Shown here: positions 22,870-32,950 of the stretch, in pieces | Layout: each line of letters begins with the position of its first letter | Position numbering within the stretch: the stretch's first letter is position 1 | Assembly (NCBI GenBank): GCA_011799875.1 | Contig: CM022302.1 | Coordinates: 518,377,229-518,441,228, forward strand | Length of the DNA stretch: 64,000 bases | Direction: 5' to 3' | DNA from: Thinopyrum elongatum | Lineage: Eukaryota; Streptophyta; Magnoliopsida; Poales; Poaceae | The notes under the pieces: generated by a model | The model's input: the letters and a program-made list of their open reading frames with translations, nothing else | The model's database searches: none | Told to the model about the DNA's origin: nothing | Made by a program: the position numbers and the translations under genes

Positions 22870-23064
22870 TCTCAGCCTAGGCTGTTGTAATCTCCTCCTT
22901 TCTCTTGTCCCCCTCTTTTTTCACTCGACTACAATTGACCTTGCACCTGGGTGCATCTCACAAATTCCATGTAACTGACTTTCCCTAACAGGTTTTCAGC
23001 CTGTTTTGAAATATAAGGTTGGCCTTGTGCCATCTTCTTTTAAAAAAAAACAATCTGAGCTGTA

Positions 23065-23479
23065 GCCTGACTATTAAAAGAAGAAGAAAGGAACAGAGGT
23101 CTCATGACCATCTAGTCGCAGCCCAGGTGAATAAAAAATGATGCAATGTTTCGTGACCACAGTACAAAGGTCCAGAGCTGACATAGCTCTTCGGGAAGAA
23201 CTTTACGTGAGTGGAGAGAGATGCGCACAGCGTACGAGAGTGACAGTTCGCGTGATGGTGCTACAGTGTGCCTACTCCTGCTAGTGGATCATGGATCTAC
23301 AAAGACACAATGTTCATACACGGAGAAAGCAGCATCACCTGGTGATATTTTGTCTTGTATGTAAATTTGTATTTGTTTTGTTTTGTTTCTTTCGTTGGAA
23401 TTTTTCATGATTCATGTACTTATCATACCGACACAGGCAATACCATCATTGTTGGGGAGATGTATGAGGTTTGTCTCTG
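23065..23479. other. intergenic stretch, nothing recognised
   Basis: No coding motifs or repeat ends found between the LINE target duplication and the duplicated segment. Confidence 0.45.
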
Positions 23480-24080
23480 TAACATTGTCACAAATGTGGC
23501 CCTTTATATTCATGATCGTTATTCAGGACAATTTGTTTTTATGTGTATCTTGTTGATGCGATCCGGCGCCATTTCTTATTTCTATGTATGCTTGGTCTGT
23601 TACCTTCTAATTCCCCATGGATTCCAAATTGCATCATACATACAGGTTGGAGAAACTGTTTTTTTCCTTTCTGTATGTTCAATCAATTCAGAAAGTTCAG
23701 TCTAAAGATAAATTTTAATAGTACCTGGCATCTTGTTTTCTTTTGTAATATAGTACTCCCTCTGATTCAAAATAAGTGTCACGGTTTTGAACCAAGTTCA
23801 ACTTGTTTTTTATAGGAGGGAGTATATGATTGGCGCCTGAGATAAGTCTGAAAATACACCAGTTTCAAGTAGCTTCAACGAGTAGAAAATGTTGGTGAGA
23901 AAGAGAAGAGGTGCTACCATGGCCCCCCAGCCCATGGGAGCACGAGAGCCTGAAGGCGCCGATGTGACGGGCTGGGGACGGCTGCACTTGCGCCACCGCG
24001 GCACCGGCCCTGCCACCAACAGATTCTCCAGCAGAGGTCCCGCCTCCACCACTGCCTGCAGTAGCCACGCCCGCTGTGGC
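23480..24080 (-). repeat. duplicated segment, copy 2 (partner 9750-10300)
   Basis: Same orientation and order of anchors as copy 1. This copy also carries a Stowaway MITE (23756-23822) absent from copy 1, so the MITE arrived after the duplication. Confidence 0.8.
23756..23822. mobile_element. Stowaway-like MITE (67 bp)
   Basis: CTCCCTCTGATTCAAAATAAG at the left and TATAGGAGGGAG at the right, with TA at 23754-23755 and 23823-23824. Confidence 0.75.
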
Positions 24081-24187
24081 AGCGGCCTCTTGGCCGTCAG
24101 CTGCTCGAGCGCCACCTCACTCCTGTCATCCATGGCAATGGCTGTGTTACTCTCTTCGACGATGATGGCTGTAGAGCTGGGTTTCAC
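23810..24187 (-). CDS. hypothetical ORF, longer paralogue of 10005-10328
   Basis: The open frame runs from about 24187; the first ATG in it is at MDDRSEVALEQL (about 24130), with only non-ATG codons before. It contains LLQAVVEAGPLLENLLVAGP, PRWRK and APSGSRAPMGWGAMVAPLL. The AGPLLENLLVAGP...WR part is conserved with copy 1 and looks like a real plant protein motif, but I cannot name the family. The frame ends inside the MITE at 23756-23822, so the C-terminus is not original. Expression is unknown. Confidence 0.4.
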   Translation of the reverse strand: MKPSSTAIIVEESNTAIAMDDRSEVALEQLTAKRPLPQRAWLLQAVVEAGPLLENLLVAGPVPRWRKCSRPQPVTSAPSGSRAPMGWGAMVAPLLFLTNIFYSLKLLETGVFSDLSQAPIIYSLL

Positions 24188-24307
24188 TCAAAATTCAGTA
24201 CTCCTGTAGTAGCAGGGTATATACCTGAAAGAGATAGTGAGTAGCCGAGGAGAGATGATTCTCTTCATGCTAAATATTGATACCCAATTTTTTGGGACGC
24301 GTAGTAT

Positions 24308-24695
24308 GTGATCCCGAGCTCCAGTGATCCCGGATGAACAGTAAAATCCGAAAAAATAGTAAAAAAATTCAAAAAAATCTGAATTTTTTTGGCAAGAAAC
24401 TTTGATGTTTTTCCTACATGCGTGCAAAAATTCATGACGAAATGACATTCATGCAGGTCTCGGCAAAAAAAAAAACAAAATCGATGCTCCAAAATGCTTC
24501 CAAAAACAGTTTTTTTGGAGTATGATTTTGTTTTTTTTGCCGAGACCTCCACAAATGTCATTTCATCACGAAAATTGGCACGCATGTAGAAAAAACATCA
24601 AAGTTTCTTGACAAAAAAGTTCAGATTTTTTTGATTTTTTTTACTATTTTTTCAGATTTTACTGTTCATCCGGGATCACTGGAGCTCGGGATCAC
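24308..24695. mobile_element. hairpin element, third type (~390 bp)
   Basis: GTGATCCCGAGCTCCAGTG at the left and its inverted copy CACTGGAGCTCGGGATCAC at the right start arms of about 165-190 bp, with mirrored ATGAACAGTAAAATC and GGCAAAAAAAA blocks. The interior motif (AACAGTAAAA followed by AAAAATAGTAAAAAA and CTGAATTTTTTTGGCA) resembles parts of the 0.9 kb hairpins, so they may be distant relatives. Non-coding. Confidence 0.7.
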
Positions 24696-24879
24696 GTGAG
24701 AGTTTTCGAATTTTTTGTTGATTCTCTTCATAACATTAACTATTGAGTGAGATCATCTAACTTTCCTTCTGTACTAATTGCAAGCTATAGGCCCTGGGCT
24801 GACCAATTCCTAATTGTTCGAAATGTTTTGCATCAACATGTATCTATCTGATCGTCTCGCATAGCTTCAATCCAAAGAT

Positions 24880-25345
24880 GTGATATATTACCATGTATAT
24901 TCAATGTCAAAAGGGGCATTTGTTCTTTATTTGCAGCTCTGCCTTGCTTTGTTTTGTATGTCTCTCTACACGTGCTGTGTTATTAAGTTCACAAAATTCC
25001 ACTCTAACGCAGAAACCTGTAGGCAGATTTCATCTCCAGGTTTTATGTGCTTAGTGACGCCTAAACGAGGACACAGCATAAAATTGTTGCGCAAGCAGCC
25101 AAAAGAACCTGACATATTTGGGTCTGTCTATGACACAGTTATGTCACATCTAAGCTGATGTCCATTCTGTTTGTGGTTTTTTTTTTGTTCTAGTTTTTTT
25201 TTGTTTCTTGTTGCTGCATTATATATTTATGGAAGCTTAGATATGACATCCTTAAAAAACATCTAGATGTGAATTAGACAAACTGTTCTTTTAAAATCTA
25301 AACACTGAAGCCATACAGAATAAAAGGGTGCCATATTTGGAGATC
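24880..25345 (-). repeat. orphan copy of the F-box gene 3' flank
   Basis: It aligns with the sequence downstream of the two F-box/LRR copies (32340-32710 and 36905-37285). Shared words include CAGATTTCATCTCCAGGTTTT, GTGACGCCTAAAC, GCAAGCAGCCAAAAGAACCTGA, and after the MITE GGAGATCTCAATCAAAG. No F-box coding sequence is attached; the copia element at 25930 lies just to the right, where it would be expected. Confidence 0.65.
25128..25285. mobile_element. MITE inside the orphan flank (about 158 bp)
   Basis: It interrupts the flank copy relative to 32620, 36.95 kb and the others. It begins GGGTCTGTCTATGACACAG and ends GATGTGAATTAGACAAACT, with TGTCACATCTAAGCTGATGTCC and GACATCC words inside, a composition I recognise from a common Triticeae MITE. 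Exact ends and superfamily are uncertain. Confidence 0.5.
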
Positions 25346-25374
25346 TCAATCAAAGATATGAGACCTTATAAATA

Positions 25375-25497
25375 CTCCCTCCGTCCTAAAATTCTTGTCT
25401 TAAATTTGTCTAGATACGGATGTATCTAACACTAAAACGTAACTAGATACATCCATATTTAAACAAATTTAAAACAAGAATTTTGAGACAAAGGAAG
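25375..25497. mobile_element. Stowaway MITE (123 bp)
   Basis: CTCCCTCCGTCCTAAAATTCTTGTC at the left mirrors ACAAGAATTTTGAGACAAAGGAAG at the right, with TA at 25373-25374 and 25498-25499. Confidence 0.85.
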
Positions 25498-25499
25498 TA

Positions 25500-25929
25500 G
25501 AAGGATTGGACTAACGCTCCAAACATTCTGTTTTTTAGCATCAGATCCGAACGCCACATCCATTCTTAACGACGGGCCGGAGCCGGCCATGCGAGCTGCA
25601 TCCTTTCTTAATATGCATGTCCATAGTAACCAGGTACTATAATTGAAAAAGAATAATCACATGCATGTAAGACAAAATTAATGACATCATCGTAGATTCT
25701 TTAGTATTTTCAAACTTCAAAATGTTTTGTAGCTCAAACCGTCGGTCCGATCAAAAAGTTGCTTTTACATAAAAAAACGTCGCGGCGAGAACTTCGAAAC
25801 TAGATCCCATGTTGATATGTTCCGATGACTTTTTTTTGGGTCAAAAGTTACCATGCCCAGGCTAACTAAGTTATCACGTCTGTGGTACATATTACCATCT
25901 TGTTTATACAGAAATTGTTGTGACATAAA
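25500..25929. other. intergenic stretch, nothing recognised
   Basis: AT-rich; no coding or repeat structure seen before the copia LTR. Confidence 0.45.
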
Positions 25930-27699
25930 TGTTGAAAATATGCCCTAGAGACAATAATAAAGTAATTGTTATTATATTTCCTTGTTCATGATAATCGTTT
26001 ATTATCCATGCTATAATTGTATTGACCGGAAACTCAAATACATGTGTGGATACATAGACAGCAACATGTCCCTAGTAAGCCTCTACCAGACTAGCTCGTT
26101 GATCAAAGATGGCTATGGTTTCCTAGTCATAGACATGAATTGTCATTTGATAACGGGGAATGCTGTGATGGACAAGACCCAAACTATAAACGTAGCATAT
26201 GATCGTATCAAGTTTACTGCTATTGTTTTCTGCATGTCAAGTATATGTTCCTATGACCATGAGATCATGCAACTCACTGACACCGGAGGAATACCTTGTG
26301 TGTACCAAACGTCGCAACGTAACTAGGTGACTATAAAGGTGCTCTGCAGGTATCTCCGAGGGTGTCCGTTGAGTTGGCATGGATCAAGACATGGATTTGT
26401 CACTCCGTAAGACGGAGAGGTATCTCAGGGCCCACTCGGTAATACAACATCACAGTAAGCTTGCAAGCAATGTGACTACTGAGTTAGCCACGGGATCTTG
26501 TATTACGGAACGAGTAAAGAGACTTGCCGGTAACAAGATTGAACTAGGTATGGAGATACCGACGATCGAATCTCAAGCAAATAACATACTGATAGACAAA
26601 GGGAACTACATACGGGATTAGTTGAATCCTTGACATCGAGATTCGATCGATAAGATCTTCGTAGAATATGTAGGAACCATCATGGGCATCCAGGTCCCGC
26701 TATTTGTTATTGACCGTAGAGGTGTCTCGGTCATGTCTGCATAGTTCTTGAACCCGCAGGGTCTACACACTTAACGTTTGGTGACGATATAAGTATAGTT
26801 GAGTCATTATGGTGGTTACCGAAGGTTGTTCGGAGTCCCGGATGAGATCCCGGACGTGACGAGGAACTCCGGAATGGTCCGGAGATGAAGATTGATATAT
26901 TGGACGAAGGGTATTGGAGTCCGGAATTGTTTCAGGGGTACCGGGTGATGAGCAGCATGATCGAAAGGGGTTTCGGGGGGCCCCGGCAAGTGTTGGGGGG
27001 CCTCATGGGCCTAGGGGAGGGGGCACACCAGCCCACTAAGGGGCTGTGCGCCCCCCAAGCCCCCTTCCCACGTTACCAGAGGAGGTGGGGCGCCTCCCTA
27101 CTGTTTCCCACCCCTTTTCCTTGGGGGCCAAGTCTCCTAAGGGGTGGGGGGGCCAAAACCCATCTAGGGTTTCCCCTTGTAGGCCGCCGCCCCCTAGATT
27201 GGATCTAGGGGCACCTCCTCCCTCCACCCTTCCCCCTATATATAGAGGAGGGGAGAGAGGGCAGCCGCACCCATACAGATCTATTTGTGCCACAGCGCTG
27301 CCCTTCCTCTCCCTCATAGCCATCTTCTTCTTCGTAGTGCTTAGCGAAGCTCTGCTGAGATTTCTCCACCACCACCGCCACCACGCCGTCGTGCTGTCAG
27401 AGGACTCGAGCTACTACTTCACCATCGCTCGCTGAATCGAGGAGGTGAAGGCGTCATCAAGCCGTACGTGTGTTGAACACGGAGGTGCCGTCCGTTCGGC
27501 ACTGGATCGGAGTTTGCGGGACGGATCGTGATTGGATCGCGAAGACGTTCGACTACATCAACCGCGTTTCTTAACGCTTCAGCTTAGCAATCTACAAAGG
27601 TATGTAGATGCAATCTCTCCTCTCGTAGATGGTCATCTCCTAGATTGGATCTTGGTGAGCGTAGGAATTTTTTTATTTCCCATGCAATGTTCCCCAATA
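25930..27699 (+). repeat. 5' LTR of the copia element (1.77 kb)
   Basis: It starts TGTTGAAAATATGCCCTAGAG and ends near GTTCCCCAATA (expected CA mutated to TA), immediately before a tRNA-Met-type primer site. A TATA element CTATATATAGAG lies at about 27236. The style matches LTRs of abundant Triticeae copia elements. Confidence 0.75.
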
Positions 27700-27700
27700 G

Positions 27701-27713
27701 TGGCATCATGAGC
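27701..27713 (+). other. primer-binding site (initiator tRNA-Met type)
   Basis: TGGCATCATGAGC one base after the LTR is close to the usual TGGTATCAGAGC primer site of copia elements. Confidence 0.55.
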
Positions 27714-28983
27714 TAGGTCTATGCGTAGATGACATCACGAGTAGAACACAAAGAAGTTTGTGGGCGTTGATATTCATATTGCTTCCTTCCTTGGTCTTTT
27801 CTTGATTCGGCGGTATTTTGGATGAAGCGGCCCGGACCAACCTTACATGTCCACGTATATGAGACCGGTTCCATCGACTGACATGTGACTTTGTTACATA
27901 AAGATGGCTGGCGGGTGACTGTCTCTCCCACCTTAGTTGAATCGGATTCGACAAAGGCGGTCCTTGTAGAAGGTTAAATAGCAACTTGCATATCACCGTT
28001 GTGGCTTTGCGTAGGTAAGAATCGTTCTTGCTAAATACACATAGCAGCCACGTAAAACATGCAACAACAATTAGAGGACGTCTAACTTGTTTTTGCAGGG
28101 TATGTTGTGATATGATATGGCCAATGACATGATGAAATATATTTGATGTATGAGATGATCATGTTTGTAATAGTTTATATCGACTTGCATGTCGATGCAT
28201 ACGGCAACGGGCAGGAGCCATAGGGTTGTCTTTAATTATTGTATGACCTGTGTGTCAATCATTAAGCGCTATGTAATGATTTATTTTATCGCTAAGCGGT
28301 AGCAATAGTAGTAGAAGCATGGTTGACGTGACAACCCCGATGGCGACACGATGATAGAGATCATGATGATGGAGATCATGGTGTCATGCCGGTGACGATG
28401 GAGATCATGCCGGTGCTTTGGAGATGGAGATCAAAAGCATGAGTTGATGGCCATATCATGTCACTTATGATTTGCATGTGATGTTAATCCTTTTATGCAT
28501 CTTATTTTGCTTAGGACGATGGTAGCATTATAAGGTGATCCCTCACTAAAATTTCAAGATAAAATTATGTTCTCCCCAAGTGTGCACCATTGCGAAAGTT
28601 CGTCGTTTCGAAGCACCACGTCATGATCGGGTGTGATAGACTCTATGTTCACATACAACGGGTGCAAGCCAGTTTTGCACATGCGGAACACTTGGGTTAA
28701 ACTTGACGAGCCTAGCATGTACAGACATGGCCTCGGAACACAAGAGACCGAAAGGTCGAACGTGAGTCATATAGTAGATATGATCAACATGGAGATGTTC
28801 ACCATTGAAACCATCTCATCTCACGTGATGATCGGACTTGGGTTGGTGAGTTTGGATCATGTTACACTCGGATGACTGGAGGGATGTCAATTTGAGTGGG
28901 AGTTTTAAGTAATATGATTATTTGAACTCTTTTATCATGAACAATAGTCTAAAGTTGCCTTTGCAAATTTATGTTGTAGATCA

Positions 28984-30114
28984 ATGGCTCGCACAGTAGC
29001 TCCCCTGAATTTTAATGCGTTCCTAGAGAAAGCTAAGCTGAAAGATGATGTAAGCAACTTTGTAGACTGGGCCCGTAATCTGAGGATTATCCTCACAGCT
29101 TCCCATAAGTCTTATGTCCTTGATGCACCGCTTGGTGCGCCACCCCCTACAGCGACTGTGGACGTTGTGAACACCTGGCAGTCGCGTGTTGATGACTACT
29201 CAATAGTTCAGTGCGCCATGCTGTATGGCTTAGAGCCGGGACTTCAAAGGCGTTTTGAACGTCATGGAGCATATGAGATATTCCAGGAGTTGAAGTTTAT
29301 CTTTGAGAAGAATGCCCGGATCGAGAGGTATGAGACCTCCGATAAGTTCTATGCCTGCAAGATGGAGGAGAACAGGTCTGTCAATGAGCACATACTCAGA
29401 ATGTCTGGGTACTACAACCGTCTGGCTGAGTTGGGAGTTGAGCTCCCGCCAGAGGCGGTGACTGACAGAGTTCTTCAATCGCTACCACCTAGCTACAAGA
29501 ACTTTGTGTTGAACTATAACATGCAAGGGATGAACAAGTCAGTCGCCGAGCTGTTCGCGATGCTAAAAGTCGCTGAGTCAGACATCCAGAAGGAGCATCA
29601 AGTGTTGATGGTCAATAAAACCACTAGTTTCAAGAAGAATGGCAAGGGCAAGAAGGGTAACTCCAAGAAGAGTGGCAAAGCAGTTGCCTCTCCCGTGAAG
29701 AAACCCAAGGCTGGACCCAAGCCAGAAACTGAGTGCTTCTATTGCAATGGGACTGGCCACTGGAAGCGGAATTGCCCCGAGTATCTGGCCGACAAGAAGG
29801 GGGCCAACACCAAACAAGGTATATATGATATACATGTTATTGATGTGTACCTTACCAACTCTCGTTGTAGTGCCCGGGTATGTGATACCGGTGCGGTTGC
29901 TCACATTTGCAACTCAAAGCAGGAACTACTGAATAGACGGAGGCTGGCGAAGGACGAAGTGACGATGCGCGTGGGAAATGTTTCCAAGGTTGATGTGATC
30001 GCCGTCGGCACGCTCGTTCTTCGATTACCATCGGGATTAGTGATGAACCTGAATAATTGTTATTTAGTGCCTGCGTTGAGCATGAACACTATATCTGGAT
30101 CCTATTTAATGTGA
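28984..30114 (+). CDS. gag: copia gag with protease N-terminus (376 residues)
   Basis: The capsid protein of a copia element, start MARTVAPLNFNAFLEKAKL. Residues 1-200 are gag (UBN2-like: VDDYSIVQCAMLYGLEPGLQ, then MEENRSVNEHILRMSGYYNR and LPPSYKNFVLNYNMQGMNKS). A Lys-rich linker follows, then a zinc knuckle CFYCNGTGHWKRNC at about residue 250. Near residue 305 the protease active-site segment CDTGAVAHIC appears (Asp-Thr-Gly). A TGA at 30112-30114 ends the frame within the protease, although matching coding sequence continues to about 30320. The protein would be non-functional as a polyprotein. Confidence 0.85.
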   Translation: MARTVAPLNFNAFLEKAKLKDDVSNFVDWARNLRIILTASHKSYVLDAPLGAPPPTATVDVVNTWQSRVDDYSIVQCAMLYGLEPGLQRRFERHGAYEIFQELKFIFEKNARIERYETSDKFYACKMEENRSVNEHILRMSGYYNRLAELGVELPPEAVTDRVLQSLPPSYKNFVLNYNMQGMNKSVAELFAMLKVAESDIQKEHQVLMVNKTTSFKKNGKGKKGNSKKSGKAVASPVKKPKAGPKPETECFYCNGTGHWKRNCPEYLADKKGANTKQGIYDIHVIDVYLTNSRCSARVCDTGAVAHICNSKQELLNRRRLAKDEVTMRVGNVSKVDVIAVGTLVLRLPSGLVMNLNNCYLVPALSMNTISGSYLM

Positions 30115-30146
30115 GACGGTTACTCATTTAAATCAGAGAATAATGG
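29727..30146 (+). repeat. internal direct duplication, copy 1
   Basis: About 420 bp from ACTGAGTGCTTCTATTGCAA through the zinc knuckle and protease region to CAGAGAATAATGGTTG. The second copy is 30645-31060. Confidence 0.85.
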
Positions 30147-30319
30147 TTGTTCTATTTATATGGGTAATATCTTTTATGGTCATGCACCCATTGTGAGGGG
30201 TTTATTCTTATTGAATCTCGATAGTGATGATACACATGTTCATAACATTGATGCCAAAAGATGTAGAGTTGATAATGATAGTACCACTTTCTTGCGGCAC
30301 TACCGCTTAGGTCATATTG

Positions 30320-30644
30320 TGTTAAGCGCATGAAGAAACTCCACGCTGATGGGCTTTTGGAGTCACTTGATTTTGAATCACTTGACACATGCGAACCATG
30401 CCTCATGGGCAAGATGACCAAGACCCCGTTTTCCGGAACAATGAAACGGGCAAGTGACTTGTTGGAAATCATACATACTGATGTGTGCGGTCCGATGAGT
30501 GTTGACGCGCACGATGGATATCGTTATTTTCTCACCTTCACCGATGACTTGAGTAGATATGGGTATGTTTACTAAATGAAGCATAAGTCTGAAACGTTTG
30601 AAAAGTTCAAACAATTTCAGAGTGAAGTTCAAACAATTTCAGAC
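30320..30644 (+). pseudogene. copia GAG-pre-integrase/integrase fragment
   Basis: The frame MKKLHADGLLESLDFESLD with CEPCLMGKMTKTPF is the zinc-binding N-terminus of the integrase. HTDVCGPMSVDAHDGYRYFL contains the first catalytic Asp. A TAA follows GYVY (30573-30575). Coding similarity continues to about 30644, where the duplication begins, so two of three integrase acidic residues are absent. Confidence 0.8.
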
Positions 30645-31060
30645 TGAGTGCTTCTATTGCAAGGGAACTGGCCACTAGAAGCGGAACTGCCCCAAATATC
30701 TGGCCGACAAGAAGGGGGCCAACGTGAACAAAGGTATATATGATATACATGTTATTGATGTGTACCTTATCAACTCTCGTAGTGCCTGGGTATTTGATAC
30801 CGGTTCGGTTGCTCACATTTGCAACTCAAAGCAGGAACTACGGAATAAACGGAGGCTGGTGAAGGACGAAGTGACGATGCACGTGGGAAATTGTTCCAAG
30901 GTTGATGTGATCGCCGTCGGCACGCTCGCTCTTCGATTACCATCGAGATTAGTGATGAACCTGAATAATTGTTATTTAGTGCCTGCGTTGAGCATGAACA
31001 TTATATCTGAATCTTGTTTATTGTAAGACGGTTACTCATTTAAATCAGAGAATAATGGTT
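30645..31060 (+). repeat. internal direct duplication, copy 2 (truncating copy)
   Basis: It repeats 29727-30146 with scattered differences, including a stop in the zinc knuckle (GGCCACTAGAAGCGG). It is preceded by a doubled TTCAAACAATTTCAG. It is followed directly by non-element sequence. Confidence 0.85.
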
Positions 31061-31457
31061 GTAGTCACGAACATTTATTGTAGTCACGAACATTTTTCCA
31101 AATCCTAAACATTTTTAAATTATTGTAACATCGACTTTTTTTACTGTAAGTGTATGGCAGAAAAATTTAGATCAACACCAATTCAATGTACAGGGTGAGA
31201 ATCACCTAGAAAAAAACAGAGGTCATCAAGGAAGAAGAAAAAGAGGAAGTCAACAGGGAGTCGAAGTTAGTCTTTTACAGGGATAGAATTATCATACTTG
31301 CAAAAAAAAAGAGGATAGAATTTGTTTAAAATAGACCGCAGGTTGGCGGTGTAACATTGAATAATTAGACTCGTTGTGCACAAACAATACATGTCTGTTT
31401 GAATTTTGTTTAAAATAGAGTAAAGTTTCCTCCAAAAAAAAAGAGTAAAGTTCAACT
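31061..31457. other. AT-rich stretch, nothing recognised
   Basis: It begins with two tandem copies of TTGTAGTCACGAACATTT-type sequence (31055-31095). No gene or element ends seen. Confidence 0.45.
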
Positions 31458-31780
31458 TTGTGCACTACGTGAGAGGCTGAAATGCGAGCCCATCTCTATC
31501 TGCTTTTTTGCCATTTTTCACAGAATTCGCCTTCTTTCATGTAACGTAGGTTCACAGTGTGCCCAAAAAAGGAAAAAGAAAACCAAGAAAACGCCTTGGT
31601 TCTCTATTTGCAGCTCCGCTCTGCTTGTTTCGATCAGTTCGAGTAATAAGGAACTTGCAGCTCTGTCCACAACACTTGTTTGATTTGTGCAGCTCGACCC
31701 CTGTTTAGAAACTAACTCTCTGCAGATTTCGTCTCCAGTTTCGGTGTGCTCAGTGATACCTGATGAACTTCTTTGGGAGG
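31458..31780 (-). repeat. F-box 3' flank, diverged copy
   Basis: Shares GAGGCTGAAATGCGA, TTTGCAGCTC, CTGCAGATTTCGTCTCCAG and GTGCTCAGTGATACCTGA words, in order, with 24880-25345, 32340-32710 and 36905-37285. It is the most diverged of the four. No coding sequence is attached. Confidence 0.5.
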
Positions 31781-32339
31781 CAAACTTAAAACTCTGCATT
31801 CCATTAAATCCAAAACACAGCAAGGGAGAAACCAGCCCCTGATTTATTTAGTTTTTTGCGAGATACCAGCCCCTGATTACAGAAGCAGACAAGATTACAA
31901 AGATGATTAAATCTGAGAAAAAACAAGAACTGATGACCTGAACGGTGATGCATAACCTGGAGGGTTGCACCAGCAGCCGAAGGAACCTGGTATCATTACT
32001 CAAAATCTGAACTCCACACAGTTTCTCTTGAGCTGCTCAGACTTTGACCCCAAGACCATTGTGAAATTTTCAAACTCTGGATGTCTTTGCCTGATGGTGG
32101 CTTTCTGAATTGTCCTACTCTACATGATATATCCCTGACGACGATATGGAACAGTTTAACCATGACACAGGTTTGCATCAGGTAATCATGACATCATCTC
32201 TTGAGGGAGATCATTTTTCCTTCGCAAAGATTCTTCTCTTCAATGGAGCCTTTGTTTACCCTGCGGCATGTGTTTGCTTCTCTTGATATTTAGTTCTCAA
32301 TGTGTTCGCTTGATGGTGCCTTTTTTACACTACACAAGT

Positions 32340-32710
32340 GATAGGCTGAGATGCAATACCATATATGTTTTCTCTGCCGTTTTGCACAAAAATATCACCA
32401 TCTACATGTATGTTCAGTGTAAGAAAGCATTTCTTCCTTGTTCGTAACCTCTTTGCTTTGTTTCATATCATGCACATGTGTCGTGTCGATAAGTTATGAA
32501 AAATCCCATCTAGCGCAGAGACTGCTGTAAAGAAACGGTTAGCAGATCGAATCTCCAGGTTTAGTGCGCTCAATGACGCCTGAACCTTAAATGTTGCACA
32601 AGCAGGCAAAAGAATCTGATCGGTATTCTTTTGAAATCCAAACACTCAAGCTATAAGAATAAAATTGTGCAATGTTCGGAGATCTCAATCAAAGGAAGCA
32701 GACCTTACAG
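32340..32710 (-). repeat. 3' flank of the frameshifted F-box/LRR copy
   Basis: Downstream (minus strand) of the pseudogene at 32951-34385. Includes AGCAGATCGAATCTCCAGGTTTA, CAATGACGCCTGAACCTTAAATG and TTCGGAGATCTCAATC, shared with the other three flank copies. Confidence 0.75.
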
Positions 32711-32950
32711 ATAGGAGCAAAGCAAAGATATTACAAATCGAAGCTACTGTCATCACATACGCAAGAATTCTGGCAAAATCCTACAACAGATCTCGCATTA
32801 CCAAAACAGGTCTAGAACATGTGAAGCCAATTGGTACTTGTCGCAAGGAAATAGCAGGTGCACCTGTCCTCCCAGTTTACTTGCATAGTTTTGCGGTTTC
32901 AAACTTCTGCTGATATATAACAAACACAAATTAATAGCCAAAGACGGGAT

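Larger units (their letters stand above)
20981..23049 (+). mobile_element. 5'-truncated L1-type LINE with 15-bp target-site duplication
   Basis: The element ends in an A run (23042-23050) and is bracketed by a perfect direct repeat ACAATCTGAGCTGTA at 20966-20980 and 23050-23064, the mark of target-primed insertion. It begins inside the reverse transcriptase region, so the 5' part was never copied. A Tourist-like MITE (22436-22706) was later inserted into it. Confidence 0.9.
25930..31057 (+). mobile_element. rearranged Ty1/copia retrotransposon (no RT, no 3' LTR)
   Basis: A 5' LTR (25930-27699) is followed by a primer-binding site, untranslated leader, gag with protease start (28984-30114), and a fragment of the GAG-pre-integrase and integrase start (about 30320-30640). 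At about 30645 the sequence jumps back to the gag zinc-knuckle region and repeats ~420 bp. It then stops at about 31057 in unrelated AT-rich DNA. Reverse transcriptase, RNase H and the second LTR are missing. Confidence 0.85.

Noticed and set aside
27036..27435. Frames of about 100-130 residues in the copia LTR
   Set aside because: Inside the LTR, around its TATA region; no known domain.
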